NCBI RefSeq assembly: GCF_047511655.1
Contig: NC_133390.1
Location: 160,143,583-160,207,582 of the forward strand
From: Castor canadensis
Taxonomy: Eukaryota; Chordata; Mammalia; Rodentia; Castoridae
Length of the DNA: 64,000 nt
Direction: 5' to 3'
The position numbers were made by a program, and so were the translations under genes. The number at the start of each line of letters is the position of its first letter. Position 1 is the first letter of the stretch. Positions 21,883 to 32,759 of this stretch are shown piece by piece. The notes under the pieces were generated by a model, which saw only the letters and a list, made by a program, of their open reading frames with translations, was not told the DNA's origin and did no database searches.

Positions 21883-22495
21883 CTGTGCTGGTGACTCACA
21901 CCTGCAATCCTAGCTACCTGGAAGGCTGAGATCATACAGTCCAAGATCAGCCTGGACAAACAGTTCAAGAAAAACCCATCCCCAAAATAACAAGAGCAAA
22001 ATGGACTTGAAAGTGTGGCTCAAGTGGTAGGGTGCCTGCTTTGCAAGCTCGAAGCCCTGAGTTCAAGCCCTAGTCCCACCAAAAAAACAAAAACTAGCTA
22101 CTCAGGAGTCAGAGATCAGGAGGATAGCAATTTAAGGTCAGCCAGCCTGGACAAAAAGTTCAAGAGACCCCATCTCAACCAATGACTGGATGCGATGTGA
22201 TGGTAGATGTCTGTCATCCCAGCTACTGAGGTGGAGATCAAGAGGATCGAGGTTCAAGGTCAGCCCAGGATAGACTCCATCTCAAATAATAAAAGCCGAG
22301 CATGGTGATGCACACCTGTCAACCTAGTTATGTGAGAAGTATAAATAGGAGGATTGAGGTCCAGGCTGACCAGGGCAAAAAGTGAGACCCTGTATTAAAA
22401 TAAAATAACCAACACAAAAAGGGCTAGAGGGTATGTCTTAAGTAGTAGAGTACCTGCCTAACAAGTGTGAAACCCTGAGTTCAAACAGGGCAGGG
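21883..22495 (+). repeat. Dimer-II SINE then multi-unit SINE
   Basis: Dimer-II at 21883-22087, then three B1-like units with the ATCTCAACCAATGACTGG linker and an ID-like end (22095-22485): a trimer with an extra B1-like unit. Confidence 0.75.
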
Positions 22496-22514
22496 GGTCG
22501 GGTAGGGGAAGAGA

Positions 22515-22752
22515 AACAAAATCAAGAGGCAGGGGTGTAGCTCAGTGATAGAAAAAATGGTTTGTGCCAGGTGCCAGGGGCTCATGCCTGTAATCCTAGC
22601 TACTCAGGAGGCAGCGATCAGGAGGATCACGGTTTGAACCCAGCCCAGGCAAATAGGTCTCATGACCCTATCTAAACAAAAAAACCATCACAAGAAAGTG
22701 CTTAGGGAGTGGCTAAAAGTGTAGGCCCTGAGTTCAAACTCTAGTACCAAGG
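22515..22752 (+). repeat. ID fragment and Dimer-I SINE
   Basis: GGGGTGTAGCTCAGTGATAG (ID start) and a Dimer-I at 22567-22752. Confidence 0.85.
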
Positions 22753-22989
22753 AAAAAAGAAACGGAAAGAATGTTTTGTAAGTACCAGGACAGGGTTTGA
22801 TCAGAAGAAAGAAAGGGAGGGAGGGGAGGAGTGGGGGAGAGGAGAGGGAAGGAGGAAAGCAGGAAGACATGCCATTGAGTCCTTCTGACCCACAAGAGCC
22901 AACTCTCACTTGCTGGTTTCTATAGCCATGACTGGAGGTCCCCAGGTGTTTACAGATATGACAGTGAATACCAGAAAAATCAGAAAGGT

Positions 22990-23085
22990 TTTTATTGGGT
23001 TCCCCACTTTGGTGCTAGGAATGGAACCTAGAACCTTCCTTTCACACACTAGGCAAAGCTCTGCCTCGGAGCTACATCCCCAGCG
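22990..23085 (-). repeat. Classical ID element
   Basis: GGAATGGAACCTAGAACCTT ... GAGCTACATCCCCAGCG. Confidence 0.85.
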
Positions 23086-23390
23086 AAGAAAAGAGTTTTA
23101 TCTCTAAATTAAATGCACAAACACACTACAGAACTTAATCTCTGTCTAGGAGCCAGAGGGCATCCCTCCCTGCAGGTCTGACCACACCCTGCCACGCTAC
23201 CGAGTTCACACACCAAAGCTCAAGCCACTAAAAGCCACTTGAATGCAAACTGCACAGGAGGAAAATCATGTTAAGCACAAGACCAAAGCTTAGCCTGGCT
23301 ATGTAAGAAAGCCATGCCCAACACACAACTCAGCTACCTCTCACCCGCTAACCAGCAAAGACAAACAGAGCAACCCAGCACTGTCTAAGC
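23086..23390. other. Intergenic, nothing recognised
   Basis: Single-copy-looking. Confidence 0.5.
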
Positions 23391-23399
23391 TATGCTAAG

Positions 23400-23530
23400 C
23401 AGGCACAACTATGCATATACACACATACATACGCATATGCACACACGAAGCTATATACAGAAATGTGTATGTGCACGTGTCCATGTTATGTGTCTGTCTA
23501 TATACACGTGTACACACACATACACATATG
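23400..23530. repeat. Alternating purine-pyrimidine CA/TG/TA tract
   Basis: Imperfect CACATA/TGTGTA repeats of about 130 bases; Z-DNA-prone. The histidine/threonine-rich open frames are artefacts. Confidence 0.85.
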
Positions 23531-23533
23531 ATC

Positions 23534-23644
23534 TTTCTTTTGAGACAGGATCTCTCTATGTATCTGGGTTTGGCCTCAAACTTGAGATCCTCCTGCCTCT
23601 GTCTCCAGAGTGCTGGGATTATAGGCATGTACCACCATGCCTGG
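23534..23644 (-). repeat. B1-like SINE
   Basis: GAGACAGGATCTCTCTATGT ... CACCATGCCTGG. Confidence 0.9.
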
Positions 23645-23649
23645 TTTAT

Positions 23650-24040
23650 ATAAAATCTTTCAAAAACACTTAAGCCACAGATGGCAGAATTCCAAAAAAG
23701 ACAATTTTAGGTTTATCACGTTTGACCTTTTTTTAGATGAAGAAAAAACCTGGGACTCCAGCAGAGCTGAGACAACAGCATAATCGCACCTACTCATTTA
23801 TAAGCACGCAATGTTACTCACAAAAGGCTTTTATGACGGTTACTTTCTTTGACTCTCACTAAAGCCATTTTCCTCATCTGTTCCAAAGGTTCAAAGGCTT
23901 GGCAGATTTGCTTAAATCACCTCCCATCACCCCAAATTCCAAGTGTCATGTCTTCCCACCATGTGACACTACCACCCAGGACCTTTGGGCAAGCCCAAGC
24001 AGTGGGTTCCACAGCCTAACAAGGTAAGCATTCAAAGATT
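23650..24040. other. Intergenic, nothing recognised
   Basis: No repeat or gene identified. Confidence 0.5.
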
Positions 24041-24046
24041 AGTTGA

Positions 24047-24237
24047 GGCTGGAGGCGTGGCTTAAGGAGTACAACGCATGCATCACAAGCATGAAGCCAA
24101 GTTCAAACTTCAGTACTGCCAGAATAAATAAATGTGTGTGTGTTTGTGTGTTAAACGGGGGCTGGGGTGCAGCTCAGTGAGCACTTACTTCGTAGCACGC
24201 CAGAGGTTATGGGTTCCATCCCGAGCACCACAAAACA
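24047..24237 (+). repeat. ID-like and classical ID SINEs
   Basis: ID-like at 24047-24125, a TG-rich spacer, and ID at 24158-24237. Confidence 0.8.
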
Positions 24238-24399
24238 ATTAGTTGAAGGGGTAAACGCAGAACAACTAGGAGAAAGCTAAGCCAATTGCAGTTGACCAAC
24301 AGGAGAGCAGGAGACTCTCAAAAAGGGAGATATTGACAAGTGGAAATCTACATGATGAAACTAGAGAACCTCCAGGAGCCCCAAACCTCAGGAGAGTCT

Positions 24400-24735
24400 C
24401 CAGTGGTTGTCTCCATCAGAGCCACCTGAGCTCCCCACTGCAGACTCCTCCCAACTCTCCTCAACCACTGTCACAGGACGCCCTGCTGCCCACACAGCCA
24501 AGCCCAGATTTTTCCCCTGGCCTTCAAGGCCCAGCTACCTAGCCTCCCGATTCACTCACTTATCCTGGCTTTTGCTGGACCATCCCCTTTATCCCACAGA
24601 GCCCCACTTTCTTTGGTGGCACTGGGGTTTGAACTCAGGGCCTCACACTTGCTAAGCAGGCACTTTTACCACTTGATCCACTCCACCAGTCCCCCACTTT
24701 CTTTATGTGATGCCTGGACTTGGCTGTCTTGGCTC
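24400..24735 (+). repeat. L2-like remnant split by ID-like SINE
   Basis: C-rich L2-style wording around 24420-24600 and 24695-24735; minus-strand ID-like SINE at 24612-24692. Confidence 0.5.
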
Positions 24736-24789
24736 GCAGTCAATGCTGGTTCCTTCCCCATCCCACAAAACAGAAGTAGTGGCTAGTTT

Positions 24790-24955
24790 TTTTTTTTGTT
24801 GTTCTTTTTTTTTTTGGTGGTGGTACTGGGGTTTGAACTTGGGGCTCCATGCTTGCTATGCATGTGCCCTACCATTTGAGCCACTCCACCAGAACTGTTT
24901 TGTGGTGGGTGTTTTCTACTTAGGGTCTCTTGAACTACTGCCCAGCACCTGGCTG
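24790..24955 (-). repeat. Dimer SINE, partial
   Basis: T-runs, TGGTACTGGGGTTTGAACTT, then a shortened left half. Confidence 0.85.
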
Positions 24956-25149
24956 TTGTTCTTTTCTTAATGAAAGTGAATTCATAGGATATTCATCTTC
25001 ACCTATGTAACTACCAAGTACACGGGCAACTGGCAGGATTGACACGGCACCCTTATCTGAGAGCTTCTGCAACCTGCAGTTTCTGGCAGAGAACTGACTC
25101 ACATGGTCACTCCCACCCGGCCTGCCTCAACCCAGACCCTTCCCAGAGG

Positions 25150-25320
25150 TTAGGCTTAAACACACACTCTCTCTCTCTCTTTCTCTTTCTGAGGTACAGG
25201 GGACTGAACTCACACTTGCTAAGTAAGAGCTCTACCACTTGAGCCACACCCTCTTGTCCTCTCAGGGAAGAAGAGATCAAACCCAGGGTGTCACACATGC
25301 CAAAAAAAAAAAAAAAAAAA
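25150..25320 (-). repeat. ID-like fragments with (CT)n and poly(A)
   Basis: (CT)n at 25163-25182, ID-like complement 25190-25250, an ID scrap at 25262-25300 and an A-run. Confidence 0.7.
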
Positions 25321-25381
25321 AAATTTAGAAAGGAGCCGGAACTTGGAAAGGGAATGTGTCCCTTTCTAAAATTGGTGGAGA

Positions 25382-25665
25382 CATCCAGGTGTGCTGGTGG
25401 ACACGTGTAATTCCAGCACCGAGGAGACTGAGGCAGGAGAATCACTTGAGCCCAGGAATTCCAGACTTAGCCATAATAAGACCTCATCTCACAAACAAAG
25501 CAAAAAAATTAGCAAAGTGACAATAAAATAACTTACCACCAGGCATGGCTCCTGTGTGTAGTTCCAGCTAATCGGGAGGCAGAAGCAGGAGGTCGCTGAA
25601 GCTCAGGAGCTAAAGACCAAACTGGGCAACAACACAGCGAGATCCTGCAGCACTCTCAAAGCAAA
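25382..25665 (+). repeat. Two B1-like SINEs
   Basis: Copies at 25382-25508 and 25536-25660. Confidence 0.8.
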
Positions 25666-26011
25666 GCGAAAAACTTACCCCTAAAAAACTTTTCTCATGA
25701 ACGTTCTCAACAAGTATGGCCAAAGCCCCTTCTCGCTGGCGTACAATCAATAAAGCACACCTGGAACAGCCCCCTGGGTCAGGGCCCAGATTCACCCCAT
25801 CACAACACCCCGCTAGGCAATGGCACCAGCATTGTAACCAGTCAGCTTCCAGTGACAGGCTGTTTGGTTTGCAATTTTCCATAATGAAGAGGACTGTGGG
25901 GACCAATCTCACATGAGCTTTAGCTTTCTTGTGTAGCTAGTTCTCCAAATACAGTCCTAGCAGTGGAATTACTGGTGCAAAGGATGCATGCATGCATCTT
26001 ACATTCTGATT

Positions 26012-26099
26012 CTTTTTTTTTTTGTGGTACTGGGGTTTGAACTCAGGACCTCACGTTTGCTAGGCCGGTGCTCTACCACTCGAGCCATTCCATCAGCCC
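26012..26099 (-). repeat. ID-like SINE
   Basis: TTGTGGTACTGGGGTTTGAA ... GAGCCATTCCATCAGCCC. Confidence 0.9.
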
Positions 26100-26868
26100 T
26101 TAAATTCTGATTCATGTTGAGAAACTTGACACTATAATTTAACACAGGATCAGGCTCCCTTACTTCCCACGCTGTGCCCCTTCAGGAGGGCTGGGGAGGG
26201 GCCCCAGACCTGCTGTCATGCAGCTCACAGATGGCTCTGCTGTATGTGTATGCAGGGGACCAAGCGACTCACTCCATTTCCCTAACTGAGCACAGACTCT
26301 GAAAGCACTGACCTAAGGGACTGCCAATGGCAGAATTTGTAAGGAAGCTCTGTGGGCTTGTGCCGGTTCCCCCAAAAAGGAAAGGTTTGGCACAAGCTTA
26401 CCTCAGAGTTCCAGTTCAGCAACCAGGGACCAGGTCCTATCTCCAGGCTCACCTGTCTGTATCCCTATTGTCCCTCCAGGTTTCCCTCCTCTGAAAAGAC
26501 TACCTCTTGCCTGCTCTAGTGGCCAGGGCCCAGCAACTTTATGTTTCTTACCTTAAACTACCAAGCCTCCCTTTTTCTTTCAGAGGGCTGTGGATAGAGC
26601 ACCACTTGGCCAAGAAATGGTTTGTGGCTACCACTCTGGGTCTCAGGTTCCCCATCTCTGTAATAGAAAGCACTGGGCAATGTTAACTGACATTTTACAT
26701 GCAAAGACATCTTGGTTCTAAGTATCTGCAAGGAAGTCTAGCAGCTACAAAGTCCCGGTGCACCTTAAGTAAGAGTCACTTCACTCAGTATTAGGCCTTT
26801 TGCAGGTGGGGGGGAGTGGATACTGTTCCCAGAGTTCTTTGCTACTAAAGTGCAATTAGAACTAAAAG
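26100..26868. other. Intergenic; possible MIR
   Basis: Single-copy-looking, with a MIR-like stretch at about 26600-26700 (GGTTCCCCATCTCTGTAATA). Confidence 0.45.
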
Positions 26869-27010
26869 CAGCGTGATGCCTGTAGTCTCAGCTATCAGCT
26901 ACTTGGAAGGTTGAAACTGGAGGATAACAGCCCACGAGTCTGAGATCAGCCTGGACAACTTATCAAGACCCCAAGAAAACAACAAAAATAATAAAAGAAA
27001 TAAAAGAAAG
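26869..27010 (+). repeat. B1-like SINE
   Basis: Diverged B1-like unit and an A-rich tail. Confidence 0.75.
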
Positions 27011-27547
27011 AATTAAAGAAGCAAAAAGACCAAAAGCTTTTGTTTTCAAGGCTGTTGATTTCAAAGCTCAAGGGCCCTAGATATGTGTGATGAGAAAAGA
27101 GGCCAGGAAAAGGCCTCCCCAGGCTTGGGTGAGTGTCGGCCCCTTCGTATTTCAGTGTGGTGGAGAGAGTTAGCCAGTATGTAGAGGCCAAGGAAAACCT
27201 CCAGGGGAAAATAAACCGGTCAAGACCGCTGGGAGCACCTAGACTGATCGGACTCTGCTCGGTCCAGGAGCAGCAAGCTCGGGCTCCCTGTCAGACCCAC
27301 CTGGGCCAAACGACAATGGCAGACTGTGACAAAAGCAAACGCAGACCCTCTCTGCGGCTCCCAGATAAGCAAGCACTACCCGTCACCGAGGACTGGGTGG
27401 GATGGTAAAGTGCGGTGGGTATCACCACCGCTTCTTGAGCCCTGCCCCCTCGTGCGTGCTAGGCCTTAGCTACCTGCTTGGGGTTTTGTCCCACGAGGCC
27501 TTCTCCCCCACCTCACGAGCTGAGGCCTGAACAGGCGTTGCATTCTG

Positions 27548-27750
27548 GGCCAGGTCTCTTACCAGCTGGGGGTAAGTCTCCGGACTAAGTGGACCTCAGT
27601 TTCCCCCTCCGTGCAATGGGAACCATCCCCGCTCCGACTGCAGACCCGAAGGAGGGAATGAACTTCCAGAGGTCGGGGCTGGCACAGTTTGTCCCTCCGG
27701 TAGCGCCCCACCCCCGGCGAGGAGCACACAGTAGGCGCTCCGGAAACGCT
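27548..27750 (+). repeat. MIR at the edge of the TGIF2 CpG island
   Basis: CCTCAGTTTCCCCCTCCGTG and, 110 bases on, CACAGTAGGCGCTCCGGAAA follow the MIR consensus in order, with unusually many CpGs. Confidence 0.6.
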
Positions 27751-27954
27751 CGCCAAGGAGGAGCGGGCTACTTCCTGCCCCCAAACGGACTCCCGGGGTC
27801 CGGCTCCCACCGCTCCCTCCCCAGACCATGTGGCATTCCTGAGGGGGGGTGGGCGCAGGAAGAAGGTGCCCGCGCCCGCCCCCTCCGGCGCGGTGGGCGG
27901 GGCGAAGCCCCCCGGCGCCTCGGGCCCGCCCCGCGGGGGTGGGCGTAGCTGGCC

Positions 27955-28093
27955 GCGCTCCGCACAAAGTTTGTTTCGGCCTCCGGGCGGTGGGGGAGGG
28001 CGCGGCGAGCGCGAGGGGAGGAGAGGGGATCTGACGTCAGGCCGCGAGGTGCTTTCCAGCCGCGAGCTGTCAGGCGGGTGTCAGGCCCGGCAG
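27955..28093 (+). other. TGIF2: Candidate TGIF2 noncoding first exon
   Basis: TGIF2 in mammals begins with an untranslated exon in a CpG island. Here a GGCAG|GTACGC donor at 28094 closes a GC-rich stretch that follows a perfect CRE. A second plausible donor, GACAC|GTGAGT at 29006-29007, and a third, CGG|GTGAGC near 28445, could end alternative or longer first exons. The true start site cannot be read from sequence; the left border given is arbitrary. Confidence 0.35.
28032..28039. promoter_or_regulatory. Consensus CRE (TGACGTCA)
   Basis: Perfect palindromic CREB/ATF site about 55 bases before the candidate 28094 splice donor, inside the TGIF2 CpG island. Such sites in CpG islands are commonly occupied near transcription starts; occupancy here is inferred. 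Confidence 0.6.
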
Positions 28094-30226
28094 GTACGCG
28101 GCGCGCTCCCCCGGCGCACCCCGCCTCGGCCGGGACGCCCCCGCACTCCGCCCGAGGCCGCGTGGGCCGGAGAGTCGCCGGGAGAGGTCAGTGCGGGGCG
28201 CCGGAGGGGCGGAGAGGGGGGTGGGGGCGCGCGGACAACTTGGAAAGTTTCTTTTCGCGGCCGGGCGGGGGAGGGGGCGTCGTCCTGGCGCGTGCGATGG
28301 TGGGTGTGTGAGCCCGGGTGTGTTTGTGAGTCCCGACTGCGCCGCACTGGCGGGGGCCGGCGGGGGCCTCGCTCGGGGCCTCTCGGGGGGGCCCACTTTC
28401 CTAGGATCCCACCCTGGGAGACGGGCCGCCGGTGCCCCGGAGCGGGTGAGCGCGCGGGGGGCGGATTTGTTTGGTTTCAAAAGTGCACGTTGCTAACCGC
28501 CGGCAGGGCCCCCCCGCCCGCGGCCGAGCCGGGGAGGGGGCCGCAGAGAGTGACAGCTGGGGGTGGCGGCCGCGAGAAGGGCCGCGAGCGGGGAGGGCTG
28601 GGGAGCCCGCGCGAGTTCCCCTTTCCTTTGGAACAAAGGAAAGTCTGTCTCTGAGGCATCTGTCACTCCTGGGCGGGCCAAGGCAGCGGGGCGCGTGGGG
28701 CCGGCGACGCGGAGAAAGTTTGTGCGCGCCGGGACCCTGGGGCAGGCCGAGGGGGAGCCGAGCCTCCCGCGGGGGAGGCGCGCGTTCCGGGGGCAGGGGG
28801 CGGCCAATATGGAGTCCGGGCGCCGGACCGGAGGGGGGGGCGGTGCGGAGGTGGGAGCCCAGCCCCCTCCTCTCCCCTCCCCCTCCGGGCCGAGTTCGGA
28901 GCACAAAGCCGAGCGCGCACGCTCCGCGGGCCCCGCGCCCCGAGAGTCAGCGAGCGCCGGAGAAGGGGGTGGGAAGCAAACTTTTTCCTGCCCCGAGACG
29001 GACACGTGAGTTTTCTTTCTTCCGGAACCCTCGCCCCCCGCCCCGGGATGGCGGGCCCGCGGGAGAGCTGTTGCGCCCCTTCTGACCCTGGTGGGGGGTC
29101 GGGGGGTTGCGAGCGCTCCGAGCGCTGGCCGACTCCTCGCCGCCCCGGGAGCCATGTGCTCCGCTCCGCCTGGGCCGCGGAGGAGGAGGAGGTTGCGCGC
29201 TTTGTGTGAGCTACTGGGAACCGGAGCCCGAGTGGCGGCTCGGGGGAGTGTCGCCCCAACTGGGGAAGTTGTCAGAAAGTTCCTGCGGGAGTGGCTGCAG
29301 GTGGCCTGGTGGGAGTGTGTAGGAGAGTGCTTGTGTCCAAGGGGTGCCGTCGCGGGCCAGCCGGGGTGGGAACTGATCGTCCAGTTTTTTTTCCTGTCGA
29401 AGAGACGGTGGGCGGGTGCAGGAGTTGGGGCCAGTTGCGGGGGTCACGTTCGTTCGTGCCAAGCTGTGTGTGGTGCTCTTAAGTGTCGGTGAAAATCATG
29501 GGTGTGCAGGACGTGACCAGAGGGTCCTGCCGGTTATCCGAGAGCTGTTAAACTTGCGTGGCGTGGGGGGTGTGTCTTGGTGAGTAGGGGTGCCTATGTG
29601 AGGAAGTCGTTCACTGCAGGCGGGTCTGGAGTGGGCCGAGGTGGAAAGGTTTGTGCAGACTGAGGGGTCATCCCCAGAGCCCACGCCTGGAACCCTGCAG
29701 ACTGGGTTCTGGCTGGCAGCCAGGGTGGAATTTGTACAGATAACCTTGAGTAAACTTCTCGCAGCCTGCCAGGGCTGCATCCCCGAGGCTGGATCCCAGC
29801 TGCCCTGGCGGCTGGAAATGCCTGACCGCAGCAAGCAACCTGCTTTTGGTGCGCTCTGACCAGTGACACCTCTAAACTGTGCTTGTCTCACTTCCAGGTG
29901 ACCTGGCTGAGGGTAGACCCTTCCCTCGAAAGCCTGGCCTAGGCCGCCCAGAGATCTGGGCTCAGGCCCAACTAGAGGAAACAAAACCTGGGAGATGCCA
30001 GTCTGTGTTGGCCGGGCCTGCCAGGGAGCTTTTAAAAGGCTGAGAAGGGAGGAGCCTTGAGATTCAGTCATTGCCTTGGCCTAGAACTTTTTGTTTTTAA
30101 AATGTAAATTTTTTTTCTACTTGTGTGATCAGAACTTTGGAGGATAAGCAGCTGAGTTACATTATCTAGGGAAAAACCTTCTTTCAAGTGGAGGAGGAGG
30201 CTTCAAATCCACACAGGGGAAGACAG

Positions 30227-30314
30227 CACTTGCCGGGCTGAGGCAGGAGGATGGAGAGTTCCTGGCTGGCCTGGGGTCCATGGCAAGACCCTGTCTTTAA
30301 AAAAAAAAAAAAAA
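30227..30314 (+). repeat. B1-like SINE, partial
   Basis: GGGCTGAGGCAGGAGGATGG and a poly(A) tail. Confidence 0.75.
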
Positions 30315-30319
30315 GTTTT

Positions 30320-31010
30320 ATTGCAAAATGACTCACATACCATACAACTTACCCATTCAAAGTATACACATCAGGGGGAGTGGGGAAAGAAAAAATGTAC
30401 ATACATGAGTGGGTTTTAGTATATTTACAACCGTGTGCACCCATCACATCAGTCACTACAGTCCTTTTAGGACATTTTTATGACCTAAAAAAAAAACCAC
30501 CATACATTTAGCTGTCATCTCTCTGTTCTCCCCAGCCCTAATTAACTGCTAATCTTCCATCTCTGTAAAGTCATCCATTCTGGATATTCCATTATAATGT
30601 AGTCTTTTGTGGCTGGCTTCTTATACTTACCATGATGTTTTCAAGGCCCATCGTGTTGTAGCAAACATGAGGATTTTATTCCTTTTTATGGCCAAATAAT
30701 ACTCCATTGAATAGCTCACATTTTGTTTTAATACATCTGTTGATGGACACTTGCTTCTTTCTACTTTTTGGCTATTTGAGTAATACTGTTAGAAGCATTT
30801 TCAGATGAAGATTTTTTTTGGGGGGTGGGGATTGGGGTTTGAACTCAGGGCCTCACGCTTGCTAGGCAGGCACTCTACCACTTGAGCCACTCTGCCAGGC
30901 CCTGTATGAGGTTTTGTGTGGACCCAGGTTTACATTTCTCTTGGGTAGAAAGCTAGGAGTGAAATTGCCTGGCTATGTGATAACTCTGTGCTTACCATTG
31001 TGGTACCTTC
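30320..31010 (-). mobile_element. L1 3'-region remnant
   Basis: CATACAACTTACCCATTC ... GTATATTTACAACCGTGTGC ... GGCTGGCTTCTTATACTTAC ... AGCTAGGAGTGAAATTGCC is the well-known complement of old L1 3' sequence. An ID-like SINE (30812-30900) interrupts it. Confidence 0.75.
30812..30900 (-). repeat. ID-like SINE
   Basis: GGGGTTTGAACTCAGGGCCT ... GAGCCACTCTGCCAGGCC. Confidence 0.9.
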
Positions 31011-31019
31011 GGTAGCATT

Positions 31020-31384
31020 CTTTTTTGAAACAAGGACTCATTATATAGCTCCAGCTGGACTGGAACTTTTGGTCCTCCTGCCGCAGCTTCCTCAGTGCTG
31101 GGATCACAGCATGTACCACCATGCTAAGTCTGCCAGCTTTCTTAGTTCTATTTCTTCCTCTATAAAATGATAAGAATAGTTTCTCCCTCCCAGGGATTTT
31201 TGCAACAATTCGTTGAGGTCATAGCACTCAATACAGAGCATGGAAAATAGTAGGCTTCAAATCAGTCATTGTGGTACACCCCTGTAATGCCAGCATCAGA
31301 AGGCCATGGCAGGAGTATCTTGAGTTCCCGAATAGCGTGGACCACGTAGCAAGATCTTGTCTCAAATAATCAAAAAAAAAAAAA
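31020..31384. repeat. B1-like (-), MIR-like, B1-like (+)
   Basis: Minus B1-like 31020-31130, MIR-like 31165-31260 (CTCTATAAAATGATAAG), plus B1-like 31263-31384. Confidence 0.75.
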
Positions 31385-31648
31385 GGAAGACAGTAAACTT
31401 TGGTTGATGGTAGCTATAATTATTTCTAGTCCTGTTCCTACTTAAGAATTCATTTCCTTGAAATGGTGGCCTTTTGCTCAGGTAGTATTGTAGCCTGGGG
31501 CTTAGAATTGCAGCTCCTCCATTTCCGGTGTCCCAGGAGCGTTTGGAGACTAGGAACAGGGTGCCTGGCACTGCATGGTAATGCTGTTCTTGTCCCCTTT
31601 GTCACTTGTCCCAGGCTCACCTGTGCTCCAGCCTAGCCCCTAGACACG

Positions 31649-31840
31649 ATGTCTGACAGCGATCTGGGCGAGGAAGAGGGCCTCCTGTCCCTGGCAGGCA
31701 AGAGGAAGCGCAGGGGGAACCTGCCCAAGGAGTCGGTGAAGATCCTCCGCGACTGGCTCTACCTGCACCGCTACAATGCCTACCCCTCAGAGCAGGAAAA
31801 GCTGAGCCTCTCTGGACAGACCAACCTCTCGGTGCTGCAG
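31649..31840 (+). CDS. TGIF2: TGIF2 first coding exon (residues 1-64)
   Basis: Encodes the first 64 residues of TGIF2, a nuclear TALE-class homeodomain repressor. The family binds TGACA-type sites, joins SMAD2/3 complexes and recruits histone deacetylases to limit TGF-beta-responsive transcription. The protein starts [20 protein letters not shown] and runs into homeodomain helices 1 and 2; the three-residue TALE loop is A44-Y45-P46. The exon ends CTGCAG before a GTAGGA donor at 31841, in phase 0, so the intron cuts the homeodomain just before recognition helix 3. The ATG has A at -3 and is the family start. An acceptor lies upstream at 31613-31614 (tract then CCCAG) or 31630-31631 (CTCCAG); I cannot decide which is used. 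The rest of the protein is in the exon at 40686. Confidence 0.97.
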
Positions 31841-32125
31841 GTAGGAGGGTCTGGGCCTGGTTCTGTCAGGTGAGAACACACAACTGTCCCTGCTCCCTGC
31901 CTCAAGGGAAGACAGCGAGTGCAGTGAGGCATTGCAGACATTGCAGACGGGTTGCAGGCTTTGCAGCTTCTGAAGGGCAAGGGATTGTTAGTGGGTGTTA
32001 CTATGGACTTTGGATGGTGTGGTAAGGGGAGAAGGCATTGAGTAGCCGGGCCTCTAGTCCTGTTTGGACAAGGACTTGGTTGCAAGGGCAGCCAGGATTC
32101 TGCAGTGTGGTTAAGAAATGAGTTG

Positions 32126-32212
32126 GGGGCTGAGAAAGTGGCTCACATGGTAGAGCCTAGCAAGAGCAAGTCCCTAAGTTCAAACTCCAGGACTGCCAAA
32201 AAAGTAGAAAGA
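32126..32212 (+). repeat. ID-like SINE
   Basis: GGGGGCTGAGAAAGTGGCTC ... CAAACTCCAGGACTGCC. Confidence 0.85.
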
Positions 32213-32221
32213 AAAATTAGT

Positions 32222-32555
32222 TGGGGTGGGGCACAGTAGCTCACACGTATAATCCAAGCTAGTTGGGATATCAGGAGGATTGCAGTTTGAGGCCAGCCCT
32301 GGCAAAGTTAATGAGACCCCATCTTAACCAATAAAGCTGGGCATGATAGAGTATGCATCTGTTTTCCCAGCTATTGGGGTAGGGTATGTAGGATAATCAC
32401 AGTCCAGGCCAGCCTGGGCAAAAAAAATGTGAGAAACTACCTGAAAAATAATTAAAGCAAAAAAGGAGGGTCAGTGGAATGGTTCAAGTGATAGAGCACT
32501 TGCCTAGCAAGTCTGAGGCTGTGAATTCAAATCCCATTACTACTTAATCAGTCAA
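32222..32555 (+). repeat. Trimeric SINE
   Basis: B1-like, linker CCCCATCTTAACCAATAAAG, second B1-like, ID-like with AGAGCACTTGCCTAGCAAGT. Confidence 0.85.
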
Positions 32556-32559
32556 GGAA

Positions 32560-32745
32560 AGCGCAGAAGTTAGAGACTCTGAGTTCAAATCCCAGTTCTG
32601 TCATGGAAGATTGTGAGCTGTCTTTATAGCTTTACACAGCTACAAAGTGAGGGTTAGGTTTCTCTCCTGCTTGGTGGAACTGTTACAGGAATAGATTCAG
32701 AACTGAATGGAAAAGTGCTTCGTAAACCATGCATGAGCACCATCA
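32560..32745 (+). repeat. MIR
   Basis: GAGTTCAAATCCCAGTTCTG ... GTTACAGGAATAGATTCAG; MIR-like throughout. Confidence 0.65.
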
Positions 32746-32759
32746 AAAGATGAGGTCAA

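Larger units (their letters stand above)
27690..29330. promoter_or_regulatory. CpG island, TGIF2 promoter region
   Basis: A 1.6 kb stretch very rich in G+C and in CpG, in sharp contrast to the AT-richer, CpG-poor flanks. It contains many GC boxes (for example GGGCGGGGC near 27895), a palindromic CRE at 28032, G-runs able to form quadruplexes (around 28265-28280 and 28830-28850), an E-box CACGTG at 29003-29008, and no TATA box I can assign. Long open frames on both strands here result from scarcity of AT-rich stop codons and are not called as genes. Some divergent transcription is possible but not shown. Confidence 0.85.
28094..31614 (+). other. TGIF2: TGIF2 intron 1 (upstream of the ATG exon)
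   Basis: The first ~1.2 kb is the rest of the CpG island. From 29330 to 30110 is single-copy sequence with no recognised feature. Then follow a B1-like SINE (30227), an antisense L1 piece (30320-31010) with an ID-like SINE inside it, a B1-like SINE (31020), a MIR-like stretch (31165-31260) and a B1-like SINE (31263). Borders depend on which first exon and acceptor are used. Confidence 0.6.

Noticed and set aside
23392-23673. His/Thr-rich open frames
   Set aside because: Produced by the CA/TG alternating repeat plus a B1-like SINE.
1-27500. MYL9 exons expected upstream by human synteny
   Set aside because: No sequence encoding the MYL9 C terminus or EF-hands was seen on either strand; MYL9 probably lies before the window.
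27830-28654. 274-codon open frame (+) and several other long frames on both strands in 27.6-29.2 kb
   Set aside because: Gly/Arg/Pro/Ala-rich frames open on almost every strand and frame because CpG-island DNA lacks stop-like triplets; no known protein similarity.
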